Source: Sphaeroforma arctica JP610 | Taxonomy: Eukaryota > Opisthokonta > Ichthyosporea > Ichthyophonida | Assembly (NCBI RefSeq): GCF_001186125.1 | Contig: NW_014040537.1 | Span: 78,687 to 113,618 of the forward strand | Length of the DNA stretch: 34,932 nucleotides | Direction of reading: 5' to 3' | Shown: positions 18,058 to 29,200 of the stretch, in pieces | How the letters are laid out: each line of letters starts with the position of its first letter | Numbering within the stretch: the first letter of the stretch is position 1 | The notes under the pieces: generated by a model | The model's database searches: none | The model's input: the letters and a program-made list of their open reading frames with translations, nothing else | Told to the model about the DNA's origin: nothing | Made by a program: the position numbers and the translations under genes

Positions 18058-19855
18058 TTTGTTTCTCAATTATATGAAAGAGATGATACGATGCCTGTCA
18101 GTAATATCGCTTAATTGTATTCAGCGAGAACAGTGATCGTATGGAAAACTTTATCGTATAGAAGTTATGCTCAATTCGGATGCGGCGTTGACCTATTTAA
18201 AGTTCCTGTCACGAAAATCCTGACCGGCTATGTGATGTTCAACTCTTGTAAAATTATGTGGATAGGTTGTTTTCCGTTATGCAATTTTATGCTCTCTGAC
18301 AATTCGGCAGTTGGCCTGGGCCCCAGGCCTGGCTGGCCCCTGGGCACTTCGCAAGTTCACAGTCTCATCAGATGATCAGTGTAACAATTTTTATTTTGTT
18401 GGTTTTCTATATTTTTAAATTTTGTTCTTTGTTTGTTTTTGTTTTGTTCTGATCTGAATTTTTGGAGAAAAAAAACAAAAAAGAAACACAACTGTATAAT
18501 TTAGAGGGCTATGGGCGCCTAATCGCCTATGGCACAACCCAAAACAAAAAAATCTCTCATATTATTAAATTTGACGTCGAGCTTTTGTTCTTCTCCAGAT
18601 CGAAACTAAATATATATTTACGTCACTACTCATTATATACGAGTGGATTCTGTGGACTCTGTTGTGGACTTTGTTGTGGACTCTGTTGTGGACCTGTAGA
18701 CTCTGAGGACTCTCGCGTGGATTCTGCGGGCAGTATTGAGTTTATAAACCCTACACCCCACGAACCCTCTCTCTCTCTCTCTTTCTCTAGTAGTCCCTAC
18801 TCCCTACGAACTTCAGCCGAAGAAGGTTGACACAAACAACTTGTCCAGTTATCCGTGTGACCTGTACTCGGCTGTGACTTGTGACTTGTGACTTGTAAGA
18901 TTGTGTACCTTTTTTTTTTTAAACAAACAACATTGAGTAATTACTAGTATTTAGACATTGATGAGTAATTAACCATTGAGAGTGATGATTTCAGTCATAT
19001 TTATTACTTTTGTTTTTAAAAACAATAAAATACTTCTCTCTTTTTAATTAAAATTTTTTAGTTTGTCATTCTTTTAAAAATTGTAAAATAAATAAAAATA
19101 ATAAACAAAACAAAAAATAAATGTCACTAACGCAAAAATGTTACAACTTCACATTTGTTTTTAAAAAATATGTATTCACTACAGTTGTGATGTAAATAAA
19201 TTTATTCTCTGTATATTCATAAATCTTTTTTTTAAACAATTCAAAAAACTGTTGTATCTTTTAAAGAAAATACATACATACATACAGTCAGTCATACATA
19301 CACATGTTTTCTATTCATATTTGTTTTAAACAAAATAATAGAAAACAACAAGTCAACAACACACGAATAATTTTTTAAAAATGTATGTGTTATTTACATA
19401 TTTACCTACGGCCCTCAAACCTCAGGGGTCAGGGCCTCATATTTATCTATGTAAATACCTTTTTTTTTAAAGTCTCATAGTGACATATACTTTTTCTTTT
19501 TGATATTTTTTAAAATAATACCCCTAAAAACTTGTTCACAGGCCACACTGGCTAAGCTCATTACGTTATGGTGGTATGGAATAGAAGTTGAATGTAAACG
19601 CATATTTGAATGCGTTCAGCAAATGCGAGTTCAGTAATCAGAAGAACCTAAATACCTGTTATTTTATAGGACTGGTTTGTATGGGGAAAAAAAGTTAAAC
19701 ACAAAATGTTTAGACTCGCAAGGTTAGGGCCACAGCCCATTCACTAATCACTGCTAATTGACTGTTTACTCATCCTGTGCAACACCTGTTATTCATCATT
19801 GGAATAAAAGCAAGAGTTGTTAATTTGCTTCTTTGTGCTTTGTCAAAAGACCTCA

Positions 19856-19882
19856 CATAGCCTTCTGAAATAGAAGGCTATG
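19856..19882. repeat. Perfect hairpin, 11-bp arms, CATAGCCTTCT type
   Basis: CATAGCCTTCT, a 5-base loop GAAAT, then its exact reverse complement. It is the cleanest member of a family also seen at 20623-20655, 21929-21964 (diverged) and 22850-22892. Confidence 0.9.
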
Positions 19883-20144
19883 GACCTCAAAAGAAATTGT
19901 ATTTCAAATAAAAATAGCATGTATAGTTGTGGTAGGCAGATAGAGTAAAGACAAAAAAGCCAAGTTCGAGACGAGGCGCGAAATCGAAGCCAGGCATAGT
20001 TTTTAGGGGGGATTATATAATAATTATATTTTACAACAACAACAAAACTCTATTCTTGTCAAATCCGATTAGCCGACAGGTGAGAGCCGAGCCCCGGGGG
20101 CCGAGGCCCTGCTACTAGTAGAGTAGCAGTAGGGACAAAGGGCC

Positions 20145-20232
20145 GGGCCCCGAGTGACCGAGTCCCGAATCCCGCGAGTGACCCAGTCCCGAGTCCCGCG
20201 AGTGACCCAGTCCCGAGTTCCGATACTCCCGA
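20145..20232. repeat. GAGTCCCGAGTGACC-type tandem repeat
   Basis: About 24-bp units with GCGAGTGACCCAGTCCCGAG, two clear copies and diverged flanks. GC-rich inside AT-rich surroundings. Confidence 0.8.
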
Positions 20233-20622
20233 ATCCCGAAACTTTGAGTCATTTTGATTTTCTTTTCTGTTTCAGTCCGCTGAATTTAGAACAGTTTGCG
20301 CCACTCGTAAGTCGTAAGATGAGAGCAGCCAGCAATCAGTATGTAATTGTATGTATTTCGAATGTAAGCCGTAGCGTACATCGCCCGTAGGGTCTGCAGT
20401 CTGCACCCATTCAATCTCAATCAGGGCAATTCAAATCCAATCCATAACTTTTATGTTTGTTTTTTTAATTATATAAACAATCAAAAAAAATCTAATATTA
20501 AAAATATATACATAAATAAATACATATACATTTATATTGAATTAACCATAGCCTTTTTAAAAATAGTTTTTCTTTTCTTTTAAACAAAATTGACGCTTCA
20601 CAAGTTCAGTCCGATATAATAC

Positions 20623-20655
20623 CATAGCCTTCTAAAATTCAGATTGAAGGCTATG
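20623..20655. repeat. Hairpin, CATAGCCTT family
   Basis: CATAGCCTT and AAGGCTATG arms with a 15-base loop that retains CTAAAATTCAGATTG. A lone left arm (CCATAGCCTTTTT) sits 75 bases upstream. Confidence 0.8.
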
Positions 20656-22849
20656 TATGTAAAAAATTAAAAATTAACACTCATAGAGCTTTTTATTTAT
20701 ATTTTTCTCTTTATTTGTTCTTGTTGTTTCTACAAAATCAAAAACAAAAACAAAAGAGAAAGCAAAACAAAAAAGGAGGCGATGTTATCACAGTTTATTT
20801 CCAATTTTCTTTATTTATTTTTTAACATTTGTATATGTACGTACAACATATTGTTGAGGTTAGCTCCAGTGCTCCAGGCCCAAGCTCCAGTCCTCCATTC
20901 CTCCAGTCCAGAGTCTTGACTCTCGTGTCTCGAGTCTCGACTCTCGACTCACTCGAGTCCTAATCTCAAGACGATTTTAAACGTTAAACGTTAGACGTTC
21001 ATCGAGTTTTTTTTTGCGTTGAAACGCTCCCATGTACATACTGATTTTGGCCCAAACAAAATCCCTAAACCCTAAAGCTATTAGTTAACGAGTATCAAAA
21101 TACCAGGACATAATTACTCCGTACTTGCCCTGGAATTTGTCTCCACTAAAATATACTTGACCCAAAATGGAACTAAACGTTCGATTCTTCATCTATTAAC
21201 GTAAACGCTATGAGGTTAAGTCTGCTCACTTTCAGGACTTCAGAAGTTCTAAAGTTCAAATATGTAAATTGTAAACATCCCCGGGGTTTTGTTGTAAAAA
21301 AGCAAAACAACCTTTTTTTACTCTCATGACTCATGAGGCCTGAGCCCTGAGGGCACTTATTTTAAAGTGTTAGGGGATTCAGTTACTTTTGTAGTCGACA
21401 CTTGACAGTATTGACATTTGTCAGTAGATACCTTGAATTTCAGCCTCCAGGTTTTGAACAAGCGACTCTGGCCACTGGCCAGTGGCCAGTGGGTAGTAGC
21501 TGAGTGGCCACTCTACTCTAGAGAGAGTAGGCCCACTTCCCACAATGACCACACACGAGTGTAGTAGTTTTATACGCGGCTACAAACAGCCTAAAGTTCC
21601 TCTCTACTCTTATCTCTCTTATTTTACGTGAGGCGTGAGCCCATAGGGCATAGGCTTGGAGGAGAGCTGAGGACTCTCGTAAGTTGTGAAGTCGTGAGCC
21701 CATATGCTGAAGGCGCCTGTAGCGGACGACAGCTTGACAAGTGACAACAGGTTAAAAACACACTCACACACGAGAAAAAGTAAGACTCCAGAAACTGAAG
21801 AAACTCAAGAGACTGAGAGAGAGACAGAGAGTCCAGGTCTCCAGGAGTCCAGAAGACCAGGAGTTCAGGACGGCAGGACTACTCTCTAGAGAGTAGGTAT
21901 TTGTTTCTTGTGAAAACAAAAATACATACATGGCCCTCTGAAAAATAGAACACAAAAGGCTATGAAAAATACAAACAAAAAAAGCCACATCCTGTCATCC
22001 ACCCACCCACATTGGTGGACAGTGGAGTTATGGGCACTGGAGTTGTCCCAAGTATTTACTCTGAGACCCTGCTGAGCTGGTGATCATTGGTCGACTGGAC
22101 GTGGCACTTTGACATGGAGTGATGGACACGTGGTAGATGGTATTACTATTTACACAAATAAAAATTATAGTATACTTTAAAGAGTATAGACTATAGAGGG
22201 ATTGTATTTCTAGAAAAGCTAAAGTATTAGTCACTGAGTTGACAACTTGACATTGACAGTTTAACAATAAAAACAAAAGTGTTCGTTTACTCTCAACTCT
22301 CTCTACTCTACTTTGATACCTAAGAGCAGAGGTAGAATGTGAGAAAGTCTGTGAGAGTTGAGACTATATGAATCTCTGTGACTAAGGAGCTTGGAGTTGG
22401 ACCTTGGAACTTGGAAAAGAAAATTTTTTGATCTTTTTCATGAGCCGATTTTGCCGAACTCGGAAGGCATTTTAGTTTACATTTTGTTCATGTTTTTTAT
22501 TTTATTTTAAAAGGTATACTTGCAGCTTGACTACAGTATTTCTTTAAAAACAAATAAGACATTTCAGTTTCCTGCTCAAATCTCAATTTCTCAACACGCA
22601 ACTCAAAACGTCTCAAGTGAGTCATGACTCATGAGTCTCATGACTCATCAGTCTGAGCCTCGGAGACTGGAGTCAATTCGTGTCAAATGTAGTCAATTTT
22701 GTTGTATTGTATATAAAAATTTTATATAAAAATATATCTTTTTCTTTATAAATAATATACAATATTCATAACCTTATAAAAAAAAATAGAAGTACAAATG
22801 TACAAAACAAAAGGCTTTTTTTTTGTATTGCCTATTTTTAAAAATCTTT

Positions 22850-22893
22850 AGAAGGCTATTTTTATAGCCTTCTGTATAATTTAGAAGGCTATG
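22850..22893. repeat. Triple-arm hairpin, CATAGCCTTCT family
   Basis: AGAAGGCTAT, a TTTT loop, ATAGCCTTCT, then TTAGAAGGCTATG: the central arm can pair with either neighbour. Confidence 0.85.
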
Positions 22894-23282
22894 CTATTGC
22901 TAATGTTTGTTTTTTTTTTAAACATATTGTCTAAATAGTGGTATTTAGGCGGGTCACGGACTCAAGGGCTCACGGCCCACGGCCCACGACCCCGCCCACA
23001 GCCTCACAGCCCACAGGTGTCTTTCTTTTTTCTATTTTTTATATCGTTTTTAGAAAAACGACAAAAGAATTTTTCTCAAAGACCGGCGACAAGCCGGCTG
23101 CCAGGGACTCCGTCCAATTGACGCTTTTTGGTTTTGTATTCTTTTCTTTCAGAGCCGTCGAGACTCCAGACTCCAGAGTCACTCTATGCTCCGGAATTGA
23201 TAGTTTGATACAGTGATAACTGATATCTGATAAATCATAGTTTGCCCTTTTCTATTTCTGTCTTCAAATTTCAAAAGACGAA

Positions 23283-23340
23283 GAAAAAATTGACCTCCAG
23301 ACTCCAGTATATATATATATATATATTATTTTTTTTAAAT
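23283..23340. repeat. Short (TA)n and T-run
   Basis: TATATATATA followed by a T-rich run; nearby (23441-23480) is a (GA)n tract. Confidence 0.85.
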
Positions 23341-24650
23341 GTGTGCCTAAAACCCATTAGAGCCCCAACGGAGTAATAAAAGCAAAAGCAGCTCTCTACT
23401 CTTCATTATAGAGTAATAAGTACTCTCTATTCTCGCTTGAGAGAGAGAAAGTGAGAGAGAGAGAGAGAGAGAGAGAGAGTCCGAGAGTCCGAGAGACTGA
23501 AGACTTCGATTACTCTTGAAAGCCTAAATACCTTATGACTAAAAATTATGACCCTAAAATTATGTGGAATTCTTGATGCCACCTGAAAGAGCCACCTAAA
23601 CCGCCACTTGCAATTTGAGCCACCTAAATTGGCCACCATTGTAAGAGCTACAGTCGCCACGAGTACCACAAAAGCTTTTCATATTGTGCACATATATCCA
23701 AGGTACAACACTAATTTTTAAAGAGCTTTAATAGCACAATTTCGGCATTTTATAGCTACTTTTGATGAAACTTCAAGTATGGACAGATGCGCTGCCGAAT
23801 ATTGTTCAGCTGGACACACGGCTTCAAATCCGAGCCATCGTATTCGTGTGTGGCATGACTTTGTATGTATATTTTGTATAGTTAATGCCCACTTGGTCTC
23901 CTTTAGTGGGGTAAGAAGAAGATGCGGGCAACGCACACTACTACAATCCTAAGTACTACTACAATCCTAAGTTTACATCTACTGTCGGCTGAGAATAAGG
24001 CTCACTGCTTGTTTCTATGTGTACCAACAAAATCTTATACTAACAATATCGGTAATCTCTTTTGCTCGCAAAAGAATTGCAAGCTGTGCAGACAGTTGTT
24101 TGAAAGCTATTCGGGCTGATGTGTATACACCTAACTAATATGTCATCCATCCATGTGAGACTTAATATAAAGTCAGTAATCTATTGTAGCGAGTCAGTGT
24201 GTGATCGACCAAATCTCAAGTCACCAATACAGATCGCATCAAGAGCAATAGTACAGGGTTGTTCGGTGTTTATTGCACTGTTACTACAATATTCTTCCTT
24301 CAAATGCCTTAACCGTGCCTGAGCACTCTGCCAACAGCTAATTATACTATACCAAACTGCGGTCGTGCGAAGGATTGTGAAATCTCCGGTACATAGAAGG
24401 AAGTTAAGCAGCGAGTCCAGCTGTATTTAAAATCACCTCTCCGCGTCCAGCCAATATATTATTGTTACATTCGAAGCTTCTCGTTCGGCGCCAAGGTTAT
24501 CGGGCCTGTCGCTGGAACAATGCTATGGGTTTACTTCCATGTTTCCGAAAATTCCAGCTTTACGCCACTTATTTGATCATCTGTTGAATGTGATGTATAT
24601 AACTATTTGTATATATTTCATAAATATACATCAAATACACCGTATACATA

Positions 24651-24654
<4 letters not shown>

Positions 24655-24690
<36 letters not shown>

Positions 24691-24728
24691 TATATATAGA
24701 GATAATAAATATATACATATATATATAT

Positions 24729-24792
<64 letters not shown>

Positions 24793-24875
24793 NNNNNNNN
24801 NNNNNNNNNNNNTATAGTATAGTATAGTATCTATAGTAATATATATATATATATATATATATTGTGGTAGGTAGT
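24655..24875. repeat. (TA)n array with assembly gap
   Basis: TA repeats on both sides of 20 Ns (24793-24812). The gap length is probably a placeholder, so the true array length is unknown, and the join across it is not proven by the sequence. Confidence 0.95.
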
Positions 24876-24921
24876 GTTGTGTGTAGTAGTGAGTAGTGTG
24901 TGTGTATATTGTTGTGTGTAG

Positions 24922-24952
<31 letters not shown>

Positions 24953-25060
24953 TGTGTGTAGTATGTGTGTGTGTGAAGTAGTGTGTGTGTGTGTCTGTTA
25001 TTTGTTGTGTGTGTGTGTGTGTGTGTGTCTGCGTGTATATATGTGTGTGTGTACATATGT
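24876..25060. repeat. (GT)n tract
   Basis: GTGTGTAGT units passing into pure GT. It lies just past the 3' end of the minus-strand armadillo-like gene. Confidence 0.9.
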
Positions 25061-25103
25061 TTATAAATTGACTGCTCTCGCATCTTATTGGGACACTTAT
25101 ACA

Positions 25104-26209
25104 CTATCTTGTCTCTAGTTCTAACCTCACCCCTCGTTCCCTGTCGTGCCCCTGCCTCCTCCTGCCTGTGCTACTCTCCATGGGTGGCGTGGCTCGGGGT
25201 TGCCCCACAGCCCCCGCCGACTGAGAGTGCCCCACTAACCTGTCTACAGCACGCACATCCCACTCGCTACTATTCCTGCTAGTGCTTCCTTCTCGTGGGG
25301 CAATGTTCCCTCGCCCACCCCCACATATCCTGCTCTCCCGTGGCCTATATGCAGTTGCCATTGTTTTACCCCTCCCCATATCCGCCTCATCCTCATCCGA
25401 TGACCCGCCACCTGCACCACTCTCCACCTCTGTCCCGCTATCCGTCCCGCTTTCACTATCACTCCCATCTTCAATGCCCTGGGCCGTCCTACTGCTACAG
25501 CCACTATACGTAGCACTAGAATGAGACGCAAGCCGACTACTCCTCCGGTCCCTCCGAGCCCTCTGAGGTGCATCCACCAGTGACAGCGGCCCGTGCGCAA
25601 TGGTCTCCGGACCCCAAGCACCCAACCCGGGGCTTCCCCTCCTATGCGTCTGCTTTTGCTTGCCATAGCTGTACCGCGTATTTAGCCGTGTGTTTGTCGT
25701 ACGTGTCTCTGGCGTCGCGCTATGCCCACGCTGGACACAGGTACGGCTCAGGAACGGCTTTAGTATCGACTTAGCGCTCTGGCAAGCCTCCGTATGTTCA
25801 GGCCCGCCCGATCCCTTCTGGCGCTGCACTGGCCGTGGCTCCGTGTGTGCCGGTGCGTGCGTACTTGCCCTATCTGTGTCATGTGTTGTCCCGTTGAGTA
25901 TAGACGTGTTCGCGCGTGTGTCCGCCCCTGTCGTGGCGAGAGCACTGTCCACACCGGCGCACGGGGTCTCTGAACCCATGCTCGGAGTGAGACCTACATC
26001 TGTATCCGTCTGTAATGCTGGGGTTGTATCTGTGTGTGTGTGTGTTTCGGACGAGGGCTTCTCCGGCAAGTTACTGTGTGTAACCTGAGCGATGATAGAC
26101 GCTACTATGTCATTCGTATCCTTGTCGAACGCTCCTGGGTTCACGCGCTGTTGCTCGCGTACATGTGCGTAGACCCCCGACGACATGATGTCACGTCTAG
26201 CATCCACAT
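25104..26209 (-). CDS. Armadillo-like gene, last exon (disordered C-terminal tail)
   Basis: Acceptor ACTCTGCAG lies just right of 26209; the exon needs one base (G, giving Asp). Starts DVDARRDIMSSGVYAHVREQ and VNPGAFDKDTNDIVASIIAQ, the end of the folded part, then turns into a Thr/Ser/Gly/Arg-rich tail with an acidic run (DGSDSESGTDSGTEVESGAG, SSDEDEAD) and basic ends. The open frame continues a little upstream of the acceptor without ATG, so the exon start rests on phase with 27182. Confidence 0.85.
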
Positions 26210-29200
26210 CTGCAGAGTCGGTGGGAATGCGATGTAAGCCAGGAGAGCATACGGTGCACTTGCCAGAGCACGCATGCACTACCTACTCGATGGGATAACA
26301 ATGACGCAATTGTGATAACAATGACGCAATTGTGATAACAATGACGCAATTGTGAAAACAATGACGCACTTGCGATAACAATGACGCGATTGTGATGCTT
26401 TGAATTGCAATAAAAATGATAGGCGACCAATAAACAAGCAGAAGCTTGACATATGCCAACATATGCCACAGAAAAGGAGTGAAATATATAACCTTGGGAC
26501 TTGTGGGGCACTAAACGTCGCACGGAGCCTCAGAGGTTACACTCCATCAACAGCATTATCGTAGAAAATAAGAAGTACTGCGTGCAGACACATAAACATC
26601 CTTATAAATACACGAGTTATATATATAAAACTCCGTCTGAAGAAAAGTTAAATAAAGCAAGAGACGTGTTGGATTTTGGAGGTTGGCGGGACGATCGCCC
26701 ACCCATCCATCACAAACGCAGAACAACACAGCACACTGCAGCCACGACACATAGAGACGGTCAGGTATCAAGCGAACGGGAACACTCAGCGTGATTCAAC
26801 CCAGGCGCTAAATAGCATGATATATACACACTGGCACAACGAAGCACCCGCATGAGGCACCACAAACCAGCTCACATATTACTGAAGATAGCATTGTACG
26901 ACTACTCAATGTAAATGGACAAAATTGATGCCGTTGGTACACCGACGCTCCGCTCAAAGCGTATGTGTATGCCCTATGCCATAGGCAACCTCAACGCGGT
27001 TAGTCAATAAAATCAGAACGAGTGGTATGTTCGCCGCGTATATAATAGTATACAAACTAACCTCGACAAGTACAATAACATACAAACATACCTCGACAAA
27101 TACAATAAGATACAAACACACCTCGACAAACACAATAACATACAAACATACCTCGACAAACACAATATCATACAAACATACCTCGACAAAGATAGGATAG
27201 CATCACGATGCCCACGGAACGCTTGCCCTCCACATCAGACAGGATGAACGCGTCCACGAGCTTCAGAATACCGAAGGCACCTGAGTTGGTGTCCAGTAGA
27301 GCATCCAGCACTGTATAGTCTACTTGCCTGCAGTCGATAGTACGGGTAGGCGTACAGGCATTAAATAGAAATTAGATATCTAACATTTCGTTGTGCATGC
27401 GAGCAGCTACATTGTAACGATGTGTAGCGAGTACAAAGCGTAAGACGGACTGAATATATGTATACGGTCAACACCCACCTGTATATGCGTAACAGCATGT
27501 ATCTGATCAGCCCAATGAGAGCAGCCGTAGTGTATTGCATGGCACCTCAGATGCAAAAGAATGTCATTCACACACAGCACTGCCATAACTGATCGGGCTA
27601 GTGATATCACGCAAACAAGATACTCAATCCCTACGACGTGAATGTAGGTGGCGTGCATAATGTACAGATGGTAAAACGACATACGCGCACATACACATAT
27701 GTTCATTATAATAAGTGTACGTGATATATATATATATATATATAGTGTGTGTGTGTGTGTGTGTGTGCGTGTGTGTGTGTGTGTGTGACTGGGTGTGTAT
27801 GTGTGTGTGACTGTGTGTGTATGTGTGTATGTGTGTGTGACTGTGTGTGTATGTGTGTACGTGTGTGTGTACGCGTGTGTGTGTATGTGTGCGTGTATGT
27901 GGGTGTATGTATGTAAGTATATATACCAACCATGTACAGCCATATGATATAACATATCATCAATCACCAGAAATCACATAACGTCCCATTCAGACACGCC
28001 TGTACATGCGCTAACCCTTCTCACACACAACAACCGGCCACCATCTACACATCCACCAAACATACTGCTCAATTGTCTTGGTCGCAGTCCAATCCGCTTC
28101 CACCAGCAGCACCAGCAACAGCACCATACACGCCAGCCCAACCCCGTCACTGAGCGTCGAGAATGCCAGGCTCACCAGCCCTTGCACCATACGCCCATTA
28201 TCCGCACCACAAACCATCCTCCTGACCGATGACCGACCCACACACGCCACACTCAACGCCCCCAGCGCCTCTTGCAAGGCATCGAGCGTGGGGGTGTGCA
28301 CGTGGGTGTGGGGCTCCCCTTCGCCCTTGTTGGGACTAGTGGCGTGTGGGGGGGGTGGGCGTGGTGACCTCGGTGTGTGTGGTCGTGTACGCGTACACAC
28401 TCGCGGCGGCGCCGGCGCTGAGGAGGTTTGTGAGAAGGATGATAAGCACACCCCCCGCGTGTCCGCCGAACATAAAGTCAGACGTGAATTGCCAGCCAGG
28501 CGGGGGCAGCACCACGGCACAGAGATCAGGCACTTCCAGCAGGTTTCTGAGACACGCGCACGCACTCGCCTCGAGATGCGAGAGCGCGAAGGCTTCCTGG
28601 CCCTGCAAGGGGGGAGAAGGGGATGATAAGAAATCGCATGGCCACTCGAGTCATTGACTGAGGGATCTTGTTAGCATATTTTTAGGGTTTAGGGTTTAGG
28701 GTTCAGGGCGTGTCGCAGGTATGTGAGAAGAGAAGGACCCCCTAGCCCTACCAAACGTAGTAAGGGAGTTGAACATATGCGGCATGGTCACCCAGGAATC
28801 GAGGGCATGTCATGCGTCAGTCCTTACACTGGGGGGGTGTGGGGGTGGTGACTGTTCCTCTTTGCCGAGGTAAGGTTTAAGGTTTAGGACAGACGAGACG
28901 CCTTGTGGTATCCTCGTACAGTACAGACTGACCGGCCCATTCGTCAAAGTACGAAGAGGCTTAGAATCAAATAGGTGCGCATGCCATCTATCGGTAGTGC
29001 TCGGTTTGTATTGGTCACGAAATTTGCCTTGCCCTGACTCCTAGTGATAGACAGACGGCACGTGCGCTGACCCGATTCACCACATTTACAAAACCGGGAC
29101 AAATACACCGATACGACTATATATGGGGGTACACAGGCACTTCGTCTTGCTATATGTATATGTATAATTATACATGTTCTGTAAGTTTGGATGTATATTT

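Larger units (their letters stand above)
18058..24655. other. Long AT-rich, gene-poor region
   Basis: About 6.6 kb with no supported gene. Contains poly(A)/poly(T) runs, a hairpin family built on ATAGCCTTCT/AGAAGGCTAT, GAGTC/GACTC-rich blocks (20145-20235, 20930-20960, 21820-21880), GA tracts and CT tracts, and palindromes such as GGCCTGGGCCCCAGGCC at 18316. 23750-23900 keeps a short open frame with Cys/His-rich composition on the plus strand that I cannot assign. Confidence 0.55.

Noticed and set aside
24355-24450. 5S rRNA-like or 5S-derived SINE sequence
   Set aside because: GAAGTTAAGCAGCGAGTCC resembles the internal box A region of 5S rRNA, but the intermediate element, box C and the flanking stem are not in the right order or spacing.
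26285-26397. CRISPR-like regular repeats
   Set aside because: The units are directly adjacent with no spacers, in an intron of a eukaryotic gene; it is a minisatellite. The 30-bp, 46-bp and 57-bp arrays were rejected as CRISPR for the same reason.
26501-26794. Plus-strand open frame of 97 codons
   Set aside because: In an intron on the opposite strand, highly basic and polar with no signature or start context.
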